Source of the DNA: Rhodocollybia butyracea
Lineage: Eukaryota; Basidiomycota; Agaricomycetes; Agaricales; Omphalotaceae
Direction: 5' to 3'
Assembly: GCA_015501585.1 (NCBI GenBank)
Contig: JADNRY010000057.1
Coordinates: forward strand, 62,001 to 126,000
Length of the DNA: 64,000 bases
The notes beneath the pieces were generated by a model. That model made no database searches. It was not told the origin of the DNA and was given only the letters and a program-made list of their open reading frames with translations. Of this stretch, positions 11,191 through 22,430 are shown one piece after another. Numbering within the stretch: position 1 is the first letter of the stretch; every line of letters starts with the position of its first letter. The translations under genes were made by a program, and so were the position numbers.

Positions 11191-11698
11191 TGACGGCGCA
11201 ATGAGAGGCCTAACATAAGCAACAGTGAAGGAGAGTAAAGTTCAAGCCATACAAAAAGGACTCCGGCCACGTGAATTCAGAAAAAAAGCGCGAAAATTTC
11301 CGCCAAAAAAAATCCAGAGCCCCTAAGACACTATTTTCTTTCTGGTATTTTCATTGAGAGCAGAAAATGCTTTGACCTTGCATCCTGCTTCTGGAATGCT
11401 TGCGAGAACAAATACGCTATACTAGTAGGTAACTGTAGGAGAGGAAATATGCCAAAATCGCGCGCCAAAATACGCTATTCCGGACAAAATTTAGGAGGAG
11501 TTTCTGGGGCCTGTGGACGGGTTTTGAACATTGAACGTTGAACAGACGACGTAGTTTTTTTTCTTTTGGTTTCTGACGACGTCGCGTGAGCGCCGGGTGA
11601 GCGCTCAAGCGCTCAGTTCAACGCACACCAATCTTTGACAATCTCTCCTTCTCTCCTTTCCTTCGGTGGATTATTTGTCTTTTAATCTTACAGATTAC
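11191..11698. other. Divergent promoter region
   Basis: Lies between the small minus-strand gene and the plus-strand gene at 11699. It contains the TTGAACATTGAACGTTGAAC repeat at about 11519-11543 and pyrimidine-rich tracts near 11640. Confidence 0.45.
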
Positions 11699-14302
11699 AT
11701 GTCAAGCCAAACAGATAGCTCATCTGATCATGCTGGATCGGTCAGTATTATACTGGTATTCGCTCAGTTATGTCTGCCAGCACTAATTCAAATTCTCTTG
11801 CTTGTTCTGCCTGTCAGATATGGAGTGCTGTGAAGTATGATTTCAGATTCTTCCAAATACTTCGTTTTCTGAATAATATTGAACGATAGATCCTCATTTT
11901 TCGCTAATGCAAATCGCTTTACCATAAACGGAGCAACCTTTCAACTATTTTGTGGATCAGAAGGTATGTGCTCTATGAAGGCAGTTGTCTTTGTTTAAAG
12001 TACCTTTAAGATAGTGAACCTGGGCAAGCGATTTATGTTGATGGGATTCCTGTGGTGAGCATTAAATGCTGCGCTGATTAAGTGTTGCGTTTAACTTTAA
12101 CTACGAGATCCCTGCAATACACCTTGAAGAACAAATACGCGAACGAAAAGGGTCACGGTTTTCAATTGCCACGATACCCTTCTCAGAGAAAAAGGTAATT
12201 GTTCAGGTATTCGAAGGTCCCCAAGCAAATCAAGTGGGTAATTGACTGAGCGCTCTCCGGGTGCTCCAGCCCTGCCGGCCAAGTAATGTACTGACATACA
12301 ATCTCAGTTGTGGAAAGAAACACTGCGTTATTCTCGATGTATGGTGTAAGTGTGGATGCTTTGCAGCCGAGACATAACAGCCATTCATAATTAACCGACA
12401 GAAATGCGCATATCCTTGGCATTGTTGGGATATCAAAACCCGCTGCCTCTGATGATGATGTGCACTATATCGCATTTGGCGGACGTGCGTTTTCTGCAGT
12501 CTTACCATTTTTTCTTGCTCACATATCTCACGCAGGCCATGAAAATGATTCGCATTATCTACTCGCGGAGGCGTTGCGGAAAGGCGACAAAGAGATAACA
12601 ACAATAGGATCACAGATAGTGAATAAAAATTCTGTGCATATTCTCTGCCGTGCTAACAACATATTCCACAACTTAATAGGTGTACGGAGCTTCGGTGAAA
12701 ATCTTTCTATTGTGCATCTTCCACTATTCATTTTATGGAAATCTGGGTTGACGTACTTAGTCTGGACTGGATTACCTTTTTTCAAGCCGGATCATCTCTG
12801 TGGAAGATATCAAAAGCACAGTATGTTGACTTCGGCCCTCCATTAAAAATGGCGACCATTCACTCTGCTTCAGAATTTCGAGGTATTCTCTGACAGGCAT
12901 GGACACACTGCAATTGTTTTTGCACCAGATATCTTGCCTAAGGCTCCAGATTTTACAGTGGCAAACACAAAGTCAGTTTTGGATTCTTTGATCTTAGAGG
13001 TACGCTGCACATTATCCCTCTGGTACATTAGCGTATCTGATTCTCTCCGATCTTACATATAGGTATTCAAAGAAGCAAATTATGTCATCTACAGTGAGTT
13101 GGCGATGATGACGCAAGAACATTGCAATGGGAGGTTATGTCTTTTACAGGAGAGAAAGTCGAACGGCACGATGATGATCTCCAAAGTAACGAAGATCTTG
13201 AAAGAAATCATGCCACTGGAATCTCACCTCGACACCATTCCCAACTAAATTCCGGAAATAGCACTAGCACCCAGGATACTGAGAGCAATATGGACGCAAA
13301 TCCAGCCAGTATTACGGTTTGTCGGAGGGAGATTGTTTGGAGGTCTCTCAATTCCGATCTGGCTTTATCAGAAATATCCAAACTTTACCGAGACCTACTG
13401 CGCATCCACTCATCTCTTGACAACACTGGCCAATATTTGATTGATTTCCCCCGCCGCTCTGGCGAAAGAAAGTCTGCAACCCAGCATAAATGCAAAGGTT
13501 ACATTCGCGAGGAAATTACCCTCACTCCAGATGCATTCCGCAATAGTGTTTCTGTTTTTGAAAAACCATCGCTCAATGAAATTTGTGGGATGTGTGGCGA
13601 GGTTGTGCAGTATCAGGAATTAGGTGAATCAGAAGATGGGGAAGCTGCGGGCAACGGGGAACCCAATAGTGAAGGGAGCCCGTTGATTGGTAAACAATGT
13701 GGTTTTCAACAGTCAACTGATGAACACTGACGCTCGCTTCAGTAAGAGGCCTAGCTGTGGCATTGAGCTGGCCTCTAACAGAGCCTGGTCGCACTTCTGC
13801 TCGGAAGAAACGGCCAATTATTTGCTTTGACATTGCATTCGACCCAAGGAAGAGCCGGGGAGTGACCGTGCAAGCCTTTCCTGATGTAGCGCATAGAGTG
13901 GATATTCCCTCCGACACGATTAGATTACCCGCATCGTCGCACTGTATACTCACTGAGATGCAGATTTTCCTAGACGTGGAAGATTTTCGCCGTTGGCCTG
14001 TCAAAGTCAAGCGTAAAAGTGGTATCAGATGCCTGGATGTTTTTTACACTATCTACGAGACGTTTCAACGTACCCTGAACCCAGAGGACATTCGTTCTTT
14101 CGGTGAGGTTCATATCAAGTGTTGCGAGAGGTTTTGCTAACAGTATTGCATCGATTCACCAGGATTACCGCTATATAATAGGCAGCATGGTACTATGCGG
14201 CGGGTTGATCTTCTACGAGGCAGACGTTTCTTCCGTGGTATCGTACGATCTGGGGAGGATTGGATGTTGCTGCTGGACGATTATACATCTTCACAACATT
14301 AA
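11699..14302 (+). CDS. Pseudokinase-like region followed by DUF6699
   Basis: Fourteen exons: 11699-11740, 11818-11834, 11890-11963, 12011-12054, 12108-12237, 12308-12338, 12402-12633, 12680-12694, 12761-12820, 12874-12999, 13063-13093, 13150-13689, 13743-14102 and 14163-14302. They sum to 614 codons with consistent phases. The N-terminus (NRFTINGATFQ) matches a start common in mushroom proteins. Next comes a kinase-like fold: VIVQVFEG (beta-3-like, no clear Lys), ALFSINAHILGIVGIS, VHYIAFGG, GASSGLDYLF and NFEVFSDRHGHTAIVFAPD; an HRD/DFG pair is absent, so catalysis is unlikely. The C-terminal part, IPSDTIRLPASSH to RRVDLLRGRRFFRGI, is a good DUF6699. One donor context is unusual (GTATGG at 12339) and one acceptor is CGAG. 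Two neighbouring genes, split in the long exon at 13150-13689, are an alternative; DUF6699 is the firmer call. Confidence 0.6.
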
Positions 14303-14870
14303 CGATTGCAATTTATCCCACACAACTCCTAAATTTATACGGTGGGTGTTTCATTGGAAACAAGATCCGAACACTAATCTTTGTACAATTGACATTTTAA
14401 CACAAGGTTTAGCTGGGCATGTGGACTTGTTTGTTTGTTGTAGGATGTATAATTTTGTTCATTTGTTTGTTTACTACTCTTCCTATCTCCATCTTTCCTT
14501 TTTTTTTTCTTCTTTTTTTCACGTGCATCCCCCACCCCACTCACCAATTCGCATCGCTTGTGTTTCCCGTTGTTTCTGTCCCCCATCGTCCCATATTTGC
14601 TGAGGCCTGTCTTTCACGGGCGGCGGCTGCCTCATCGCGTATGCTGAGGGCGGAGGTGACAGCGGCGGGGGTGGCAGCAGCAGCAACAGCGGCGTCGAGG
14701 GATAAACAGGACCGCGTCGGGTTTCCTCCCAATATTTCAATTTTTGAATGATTTTGGATATTCTATTTTCTATAGAACAATGATAAGTAGACGCTATTAA
14801 TCAGCGCATCAAGCGGACACAAAGGGTTGCATAGGGTTGCATGTTATCCAAGACCGAAGGCGTACTCTAC
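14303..14870. other. Intergenic, low complexity, with a 13-bp inverted repeat
   Basis: Pyrimidine-rich and GCG/GGC-rich tracts give spurious open frames. CAATGATAAGTAG at 14778-14790 is repeated inverted at 14867-14879, bounding about 100 bp: a possible terminator hairpin or a very short MITE. Confidence 0.5.
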
Positions 14871-15157
14871 TTATCATTGATCCATGTGCTCCTCTAAATG
14901 AGTCTGAGTTAAACGAATTCTGCATTTCATTACTGCATTCAGCGACAGATCGCTACCGAGTATTATACAACTTGAAATATACTGAAGGATTACATATGTG
15001 GCAAGACTAATAAGTATGAGTGAAAACAAAAAAGTGAAAATTAAACGGTCAATATCAGCAACAGCGTGAAACTTAACCTCAGCATCCCTAACCCTCACAC
15101 CCAGCCATTGCAAGATTCCGCGGAAATGTAAGAGCAACTAAGTACCGGCTAAATTTT

Positions 15158-16148
15158 CTATCTGAGGGATTGCGAGATTGCCTGAATCAAGTAGCACTCA
15201 CAGTTCGTCAGCACGGCGTGTTCAAGAACAGCCGGCGGTTGATTGTTGATGTCTTTATGTGAAAAGCCAAAGACTATCAAGTAGAACGCAGCGTAGCGGT
15301 CATATTCAGGAGACGATGCCTGTTCTTCTAATTCAAGAAACGTGGCCAAATGTGTTGCCGTGACCTTGCGAGCAACCCCATTTCTGGGGCTAGCAATGAT
15401 ATCGCTAATCTGGAATACAAAAGACACTGAGAGAATGGCAGGTGAAAAGTTTCAAAGCATACACACATTCTGTTCTAACCATTTGCGATCTTCCTCGTTG
15501 ATCAAACCGCTTGTTTTGAGTTTTTGACGATGATAGGAAGTCGTATTTTCCAGCCGGTTGCACTGTTTGTGGTAAAGGGAAGGCCTTTTTGTAAGCGTTT
15601 CGGTCACTTGGGGTCTCCATATCTCTGCAGCGATGCCGCCGGTATATTCCAACAGCTCGATGAATACGGTCTTCATGAGAGAGGTTCTTGTCAAGGGAGT
15701 TAAACAGGATGGTCAGTTCGCTGACATCTTCTGGGGTGCAGAGCGATTGAGCGAGCGTTGGATACGATGTTTCCCAGAAAATGCGGCTTGCTGCACCTTT
15801 CGCCAGATGGTTGCGAAAGATAGGCTTGAGAGGCGTAATTGACGAGTGAACTAATCTCTTCAGCGATTCGAGTTCAGTCTTCAATGAAGCGATTTCAGCT
15901 GATAGCCACTTGTCAAAAGCGGCGGCTCTCTCGTCGTGGGCAGCGAAGACGATGGCGACAGCGAAGGGGACGGCGACAGCGACAGCTTCAGTGATGGCAA
16001 TACGGATATCGGCGGCGATGGCTGCAGGGACGGCGGCAGGGGTCTGAATTCCAGCTGACCTCTGGGCGGCGGCTCTTTCGTCCTCGGCGGCGAAGGCGGC
16101 GGCTACAGCAGTGTAGATTTCGACAGATTCGACAGATAAGTCCGACAT
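15158..16148 (-). CDS. Ala-rich, coiled-coil-like protein, unknown
   Basis: Exon 1 (16148-15465) starts MSDLSVESVEIYTAVAAAF, is strongly Ala-rich over about residues 10-75 (AAAFAAEDERAAA; IRIAITEAVAVAVPFAV), then has a coiled-coil-like stretch (IASLKTELESLKRLV) and a polar C-terminal part. Exon 2 (15409-15158) encodes DIIASPRNGVARKV and HLATFLELEEQ. The intron 15410-15464 joins in frame. A further donor GTGAGT in HAVLTN at about 15199 could splice to an acceptor TACTTAG near 15126 and add LLLHFRGILQWLGVRV; in that case the stop lies nearer 14874. Function unknown. The start lies directly downstream of the ABC transporter relic on the same strand. Confidence 0.55.
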
Positions 16149-16189
16149 CTGGGTAAGGAGAGAAAGATAATTAAATCTGAAACTCTGCT

Positions 16190-16790
16190 TGCATCATCCT
16201 TTTTCAATTTGATTTTTGCACAGCTTGTAACCGACGTGGTATAATCTCAAGGCAAGCGTGACTGGGACTAGCTGGGACTCTCTGGGACTGCATGATAAAC
16301 GAAAAGCACGAAGTTGTACCTGTGGAACGATACCCATAGTCCCGGGCGGCGGTTTGTCCATTCCAGTTCTATCTTCGATATTAGACCGGACAGAGCCAGA
16401 GGTACGACCACTGAGGCTAGCTAAGACGGAGAGCGTTGTGGATTTTCCGGCACTAATAATAACCATCCCTTCCACCGTATTTCGTGAGCGTAAGATCAAC
16501 TACAGCAGTGACAAGATCTTTCTTGGATCGAAAAAAGAGCAGTGTTAAAAGTCTTGTTTAGGTTTTTGATAGAGATGGCAACGTCCGGAGGTAACAAGTT
16601 GGCAGCAGGCTCCAGCAGCGTTCCATCCTGGACGTCGACCTTTACACCATGAGACTCGTTTTCGTTTAATGGGCATCATAAAACCTATTTTCGAGAAGAA
16701 CAGCGAGGTAAGGTCAATCTAAAAAAAGAAAAAAGTTTTTATAGATTGAATCGACTTACATCGGCGTTCCGTGCCCGGTTTATTACAACA
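16190..16790 (-). pseudogene. ABCA-type ABC transporter relic (NBD start)
   Basis: Minus-strand fragments in three frames line up with the start of an ABCA-type nucleotide-binding domain: VAISIKNLNKTFN, then KKDLVTAVVDLTL, then SAGKSTTLSVLASLSGRTSG (Walker A remnant, lacking the usual GxNG before it) and PPPGTMGIVPQ next to a donor GTACAA. Frameshifts lie in the T-run near 16525 and around 16460, and stops are present. The other transporter domains are absent. A family-level match to ABCA subunits is likely; the gene is dead. Confidence 0.7.
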
Positions 16791-16799
16791 AACAACAAC

Positions 16800-17051
16800 A
16801 AAACCCTGGTATCTTACTACGTTTCTGTCGTGCTGTCTTTTCTCTCATCATGTCATTACTTGCATACTGTTGAAATGATAGTACCCCGACATGACGTCTG
16901 ATAAGTAAGCTGAACTCTCGATATCGACGAGAAGTTATCCCACTGTGAAGACACATACTAGTATACTACAACCAAAAAATTTGGCTCCGGAGTCACGTGT
17001 CTGGTCTTCTCAAGTGGCTGAGTGACACCTTCTGGGCTTCTGCGTACTCCC
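16800..17051. promoter_or_regulatory. Upstream region of the family A copy at 17052
   Basis: No coding signal. It carries the CACGTG-containing stretch (gtcacgtgt at 16992) that also precedes other family A copies, for example cacgtgaacc before 21126, 37549 and 61136, which may be a conserved E-box-like promoter element. Confidence 0.35.
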
Positions 17052-18383
17052 ATGTCCCTTATATCTACCTACCGGGCACTTTATCCAGAACTCCTTGTCA
17101 AAAGTCGCCACAACGACATACCCGACTCTCCTGTTGCCAGAGATAGGTTACGCGCTTTAATCGCTCAGGCACGAAGCGATCTGCAAACATGCTTGATTGG
17201 CAGTACCACTTGGCGCCAGGTTTCGAGAGTCCTGGAGCTGCAGGAATCTCTGTTGGCTCCAATTCGAACACTTCCCTCAGAGGTTTTGACAGAAATCTTT
17301 CAAGCGGTTCTTGAGACATCCAGTAAACCTGGTATTGCCTACTCATCCCAAGAGTCTACCAAGCTATCTGGACGTATATTTCTACTCACCTGGATCTGCT
17401 TTTGGTGGCGGGATGAGGCTCTTTCATGCCATACTCTCTGGTCCAGGATAATGGTTAATGACTATTCGAAGGCGCTGCCCACTTCCACAGTGACTCCATT
17501 TCTGACTGAATGCATTTTACGATCGGGAGTCTCGGTACCTCTGAGTATTGAAATTTCTTTACTACGATATGAGAATACTCTCCCAGCTGTCATTACCATG
17601 CTGGTAGCACGCGCTCACAGATGGACGCAGGCTGCATTGACATTCAGTTTCCCTCCCCAGATTGACATTCTGTTCCCTTTCAAACCCTCCTCTACACATT
17701 TCCCTCTTCTCGAAGATCTGTCCGTTCGATCTTATCATTATCGGACCACAGGTCGTGTCCCGAATCCAATCTTGGAGTCTCACCCTCCTCTCCAAAAACT
17801 GGAACTATGCGACCTCTCGGAGTCATACACCGACGTCATAAAGAGTCAAAATTTGAAGATTTTGAAAGTTGGCTGCTACAGCGGTGTATCTCTTGCCAGA
17901 TTACTCTACATCTTCCCTTGTTTGGAGTTCTTAACACTCCAGTCTTTCAAGTTCGAAGGAAACTCTGGTGCTTATCAGGTCACTTGTCAGTCCTCCATCT
18001 TGACCTTAGACATTGGTGGGGACAGGAGCAACGAGGATAAGGTCGAAAATGGGGCCTGGACGGGTGTTACGCTCCCCACGTTGACCAAACTCGATGTCAC
18101 ACTACCGGACCTTATTGATCATCATCACTGGGAAGCAGCTTACGAAGCCGACACTTCCCTCAGCGAGCTGAAAGAGGTAGTAAAACGATCGAAGTGTGCA
18201 TTACAGCGCGTCAATCTGATAATGTATGCAGAACAATACGAACGACTTGTACAGCCCCAGCTCATACTCCAAACGGCGGACAAGTTTTTCGAGGGCTTGC
18301 CAGTCAAGGCGGAAGGGTCTTTTGTGGAAAACGAGTCATTGAAGAAATGGATGGAAGGACAACGTTCAAGTTCCGAGGTATGA
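17052..18383 (+). CDS. Family A F-box-like, LRR-like protein
   Basis: Intronless, 443 aa. ATG 17052 (MSLISTYRALYPELL) aligns with the MCSSLESAYQALY start of its paralogs; the frame runs upstream only from GTG. The order is: N-terminal helix with KSRHNDIPDSPVARDRL, F-box-like core LPSEVLTEIFQAV at about residues 75-90, ICFWWRDEAL, LWSRIMV, then leucine-rich strands (FPLLEDLSV, LQKLELCDL, CLEFLTLQSFKF) and a conserved end (FFEGLPVKAEGSF). It belongs to the left unit of the F-box plus epimerase tandem duplication. Confidence 0.88.
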   Translation: MSLISTYRALYPELLVKSRHNDIPDSPVARDRLRALIAQARSDLQTCLIGSTTWRQVSRVLELQESLLAPIRTLPSEVLTEIFQAVLETSSKPGIAYSSQESTKLSGRIFLLTWICFWWRDEALSCHTLWSRIMVNDYSKALPTSTVTPFLTECILRSGVSVPLSIEISLLRYENTLPAVITMLVARAHRWTQAALTFSFPPQIDILFPFKPSSTHFPLLEDLSVRSYHYRTTGRVPNPILESHPPLQKLELCDLSESYTDVIKSQNLKILKVGCYSGVSLARLLYIFPCLEFLTLQSFKFEGNSGAYQVTCQSSILTLDIGGDRSNEDKVENGAWTGVTLPTLTKLDVTLPDLIDHHHWEAAYEADTSLSELKEVVKRSKCALQRVNLIMYAEQYERLVQPQLILQTADKFFEGLPVKAEGSFVENESLKKWMEGQRSSSEV

Positions 18384-18585
18384 TGAGGCGAACGTGATTC
18401 CGAGTGGTGCCAATTGTACGTTTACTATACCTTCGAGGAAAAAGAAATGTATATAGATAGAATTTTAGTGAGGGCTAATTCATGAGCCAAGAAATACTTG
18501 TTCTTCGTCCAGTGGAACTCATAAGTAGTGTGCAAAAATAGTTTGATTGATAGAGGAAATGCATACTATATACAAAATGGTTTGA

Positions 18586-20074
18586 TCATCGCACATTGGC
18601 ATTCTTGAAGGCTTCTCTCAATGGAAGCTCTTTTAAACCCAACTCGATCTCCTTTGGCAAGCTCTCATAAAAACTTTCCCCTGGTTCAGCCAATTCCGAG
18701 TGCTTTGCACTCCATCCTAGTTCTTTGATTAATCGGTCAGAGCGACAGAATTGATTAGAGCTCATTACATCGACCCCTGTATAGTGTATGATCAATGATT
18801 CAAAGTGAGGTATCATGTGAAGGCATTTTGAGATGGAATGCTTACAAGGACCGAGTTGCTCCATAATTTGGGCTGAAAATGGGATTGGCCTGGCTGTGGA
18901 TGTTGAGACAATTCCTTGATTCAACAGCACCTAGATCGTGTCATCAGCGGATATGAGCAGGTCGGAGGACAAATACCGGTCCTCGGTATGTAAAATTCAG
19001 ATGATAACAGTAACTCACATCTCCAATAATTTCGCATACACTTAACATGGAAGTCATGTATTTTGATACAACAGGATCTGCGAATGACAATCGTAAGTAT
19101 GTATAGCTTAGGATGTGTAGTAATACTCACAAAATCCATTACTTCCTTCGCCGATGCTCTTTCCCTTTAAAGCTCCATCGAGCACCGCCGAAACTGCGTT
19201 TGCAACATCCTTGATGTGAATACAACCAACAACGTTCCGACCAGGGCCAATTGTTCCTGCAGAGATCAAATTAGGTACCAGTGCAGACAGCCTGTGAATC
19301 TTAAGGCACTACGAGGTTATCACACACCTACATGGCCTGCCTGAGAGGCAAGACTAAGATATAAGCGGAGAGGAAGGGTGACCTTTTGGATACCTGGCCC
19401 AATACCTGTTGTAGCGTTGGACTGCTTAGCACATCTCCATTATAGATATTCGCACATACCATAGATAAACCCAGGCAGTAGAATCATAGTTCTCACTGAT
19501 GGACTCGTCTTATTCGCTTGAACGATAGCTTCACAAGGATCTTTGAAGAGGTGCCCGTCGAATTCTGTACTCATCAAAGTGTCAGTGAACTCGGTACCAG
19601 TCCAGATATGTTTGGGCGCGATAAACTCTCCGGAAGATGTATATGATATGAGACTAGTTCCGGCCATGTGGATATAGATTGGCGCAGGGAGGGAACTGGT
19701 CGCGCGGACTTTGAGACCCCGGAGAGTAGCTTATGCAGGCATCAGTGCCATTTCGATGAGAATCAACTTATAAGCACTGGAAGAACTCTCCAAAACTTAC
19801 CGTTTACGCTACCCATATGCTCCGCAGCCGCGACATTGATTACTACATCTGTCTTCTCCGCCTCAGCTTCAATAACACTGATATCATCCAGGCTACCCTG
19901 TATTACTTCGAGGTTCGGATGCAGCGACTTCAAATGTGTGACTTTACTGGGTGAGAGATTTCTTGCCAGCGCACGAACAGGCAGGGAAGGAAATTCTGCC
20001 GCGAGTGAGAGCAAAACTTGACCTCCAACATAACCTGTGGCTCCAAGGAGGAATATAGACTTAGAGGTGGACAT
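18586..20074 (-). CDS. NAD(P)-binding epimerase-like protein, copy 1
   Basis: Seven exons: 20074-19801, 19729-19460, 19405-19328, 19256-19131, 19077-19019, 18930-18846 and 18776-18586, total 361 codons including stop, all GT-AG. The N-terminus is a Rossmann fold with LLGATGYVGGQVL (GxxGxxG) and VVINVAAAEH after beta-4. Later motifs are IYIHMAGTSL, RTMILLPGFIYG and GCIHIKDVANAVSAVL. This matches atypical SDR/NmrA-like and nucleoside-sugar epimerase-like oxidoreductases of fungi; the classical YxxxK pair is not obvious. Substrate unknown, probably cytosolic. Copy 2 at 22619-24118 has the same seven exons, which confirms the model. Confidence 0.85.
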
Positions 20075-20560
20075 ACTTCAATGTGAGAGGCTGACTGGAG
20101 AGGGGTCCAGCGGATTTGCGCTCATATATGAACAATTAGTGTGAAGAACACTTCCTTTTATAGATTTGGGCATCGAATGAGAAATTTGGCCACATGAAGG
20201 AAGTGTACCAGGATTGTATAGCTATATTATAAGGCGGTCAATGAATGATCTATGTCCCAAGAAATGTTGTGGAAAAAAGATCGGAGGGCGAGGAGTACAA
20301 ATCCGTGCTACAGTGTGTTTATCCGAACAAGGAATGTGTAAAAGCAAAAATAGAACTTGAGGTCGTCTTGTAGACACTGAGACGTCTTCATTGGTTGATA
20401 TGTGTAGCTTGTCATTATCAATGCATCGGCTCTTTGAAACCGGCTCTTGAAGCCGGCACTTGTGGATTATACTTAGTCTGGGGGAACGCCTGTAAGGCAA
20501 GGTCCTCAGTCTCAACAAAATTGTAAGTTACAATTTAGTGCCAGATAGGATTTACTCTAC
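20075..20560. promoter_or_regulatory. Epimerase copy 1 upstream region with a dispersed repeat
   Basis: The first 130 bp (ctcatatatgaacaattagt, agatttgggcatcg) are conserved upstream of copy 2 at 24130-24240. From about 20229 there is a copy of the dispersed repeat (aggcggtcaatgaatgatc, cgaggagtacaaatccg) also present near 24276, 29720, 35870, 51597 and 58990. Confidence 0.6.
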
Positions 20561-20574
20561 CTTTATCTGCTAGC

Positions 20575-20960
20575 TGGCAGAGGTAGCCTGAGCCAGGGCA
20601 TTTGAAGGCGTCACTGGGACACTTCGTTTCGGATGACCGTGTACCGGAAAGTGGTACCAAAGTCGGAAATGACCCAAAAGACGGTGAGAGAGGCGTGGCA
20701 GAAAAGTGGACGGCAAGATACCAGTTAACGGCGTATTTGCCAGGTTTGAGGACTTGAGGTCCGAGGTGGACTTGGACATTGATTGTTTGGCGATGACAGA
20801 CTTGTAGGAGGATAGAGCTGCAGATGCCTTTGATGATGAACGACGAACAAGCCTCAAGGAGATCATGTAGCGAACGATTTCGACTGAGAGATGCGCGTGA
20901 ACAGGTCTTTTGCTCACGAAGTAATCAATGTCTGGGAACGAGACTGGAAGTTGTAAGAAG
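20575..20960 (-). pseudogene. Family B F-box relic (exon 2)
   Basis: Minus strand shows AHLSVEIVRYMISLRLV, a degraded version of the family B F-box (LPVEIIQYISLLI), followed by a Ser-rich tail with frame breaks. It sits head to head with the family A gene at 21126. Confidence 0.6.
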
Positions 20961-21125
20961 ACAACGCGATGCTGGGAATGATTGTAATTGAGTGATAATT
21001 TTAAAGATCAAGGTCGCCTGTTAAACAAGCGCTCGCTGTATCATCACGTGAACCCCACCAGGCCAACGTTAACTCTCACCGCGCAGTCAGTTGACTCTAA
21101 AAGCCTGGATTCTGCGCATTATCAA

Positions 21126-22430
21126 ATGTGCTCCTCCGTTGAGTTTGCATACCAGACACTCTACATTCCCAACTCTCCTGTTGCCCGAGCCGGGTTACGC
21201 GCTCTAATCGATCGGACACAAAGCGATCTTCAAACGTGTTCCGAGATTACCATTTGTAGCCAGATTTCGAGAGTCCTTGAACTGCAAGAATCTCTGTTGG
21301 CTCCATTTCGAACCCTTCCCTCGGAGGTTTTGACAGAAATATTTCAATTAGCTATCGAGACATCCAGTAAACCTGGTATCACCTATTCATCGACATCCCT
21401 AGAGCCTACCAAGCTATCTGGATGTATCTTTCTACTCACCTGGATCTGCTTTTGGTGGCGAAATGAGGCTCTTTCATACCCTACTTTCTGGTCCAGGATA
21501 ATGGTTTATGACCCTTCGCATGCACGACTCACTACCGAAGTGACTGCATTTCTGACTGAATGCATTTTACGATCGGGAGTCTCGGTACCTCTGAGTATTG
21601 AGATTTCTTTACAAAGCGATGAAAGTCCTCCTGCTGTCATTGACATGTTGGTAGCGCGCGATCACAGATGGAGACTGGCCACCTTGTCATTCGGTTCCCC
21701 TCGCCAGATTGCCACCACGTTCCCCTTCGAACCCTCCGCTACACATTTTCCTCTTCTTAAAAATCTGTCCTTTCGATCTTATAATCATTCCAGCATAGGT
21801 TCTGTCCAAAATCCAATCTTGGAGTGTCACCCTCCTCTCCAGACACTGGAGCTATCTGTACTCTCAGAGTCTTATCCAGATGTCATAGGGAGTCGAAACT
21901 TGGAGGCCTTAAAAGTTGGCTGCTACAGCGGTGTATCTCTTGCCAGGTTATTCCACATCTGCCCTTGTTTGGAGTTCTTGACACTCCAATCTTTTGAATT
22001 CAAAGGAAACCCTGGTACTAATCAAATCACTTGCCAGTCCTCCCTGTTGACCTTAGACATCGGTGGGGACAAGGTTAATGAGGATAAGGTAGAACATGGG
22101 GCCTGGACTGGTGTTACACTCCCTAAGTTGACCAAACTCGATGTCACACTACCGGACCTTATTGATCATGATTACTGGGAAGCAGCTTACGAAGCCGACA
22201 CTTCCCTCAGCGAGTTGAAAGAGGTAGTAAAGCAATCGAAGTGTACATTACAGCGCGTCAATCTGATAATGTATGCAGTAGATTATAAACAACTACTTGA
22301 GCCCCAGCTCACACTCCAGACTGCGGACAAGTTTTTCGAGGACTTGCCAGTCAGAGTGGAAGGGTCTTTTGTGGAAAACGAGTCATTGAATAAATGGAGG
22401 GAAGGTATGGCTATAAGTATGCTAATTTGA
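21126..22430 (+). CDS. Family A F-box-like protein with a short N-terminal deletion
   Basis: Intronless, 434 aa, starting MCSSVEFAYQTLY at 21126; the frame is open back to 20988 but only from TTG. Compared with paralogs it goes from YQTLY directly to IPNSPVARAGL, so about 12 residues (the EFLAKSRHND block) are missing in frame. The F-box-like core LPSEVLTEIFQLA, CFWWRNEAL and the LRR-like strands are intact (FPLLKNLSF, LQTLELSVL, CLEFLTLQSFEF). Its closest relative by eye is the copy at 17052, as expected from the segmental duplication. Confidence 0.87.
   Translation: MCSSVEFAYQTLYIPNSPVARAGLRALIDRTQSDLQTCSEITICSQISRVLELQESLLAPFRTLPSEVLTEIFQLAIETSSKPGITYSSTSLEPTKLSGCIFLLTWICFWWRNEALSYPTFWSRIMVYDPSHARLTTEVTAFLTECILRSGVSVPLSIEISLQSDESPPAVIDMLVARDHRWRLATLSFGSPRQIATTFPFEPSATHFPLLKNLSFRSYNHSSIGSVQNPILECHPPLQTLELSVLSESYPDVIGSRNLEALKVGCYSGVSLARLFHICPCLEFLTLQSFEFKGNPGTNQITCQSSLLTLDIGGDKVNEDKVEHGAWTGVTLPKLTKLDVTLPDLIDHDYWEAAYEADTSLSELKEVVKQSKCTLQRVNLIMYAVDYKQLLEPQLTLQTADKFFEDLPVRVEGSFVENESLNKWREGMAISMLI

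Noticed and set aside
14419..14751. Plus-strand Ala- and Phe-rich frame
   Set aside because: Low-complexity T-rich and GCG-rich tracts, no ATG-supported start and no splice context.
16258..16548. Plus-strand frame opposite the ABC relic
   Set aside because: Shadow of the minus-strand Walker A region.
20988..21125. Upstream extension of the family A copy
   Set aside because: Starts on TTG only; paralogs begin at the MCSSLES-type ATG.
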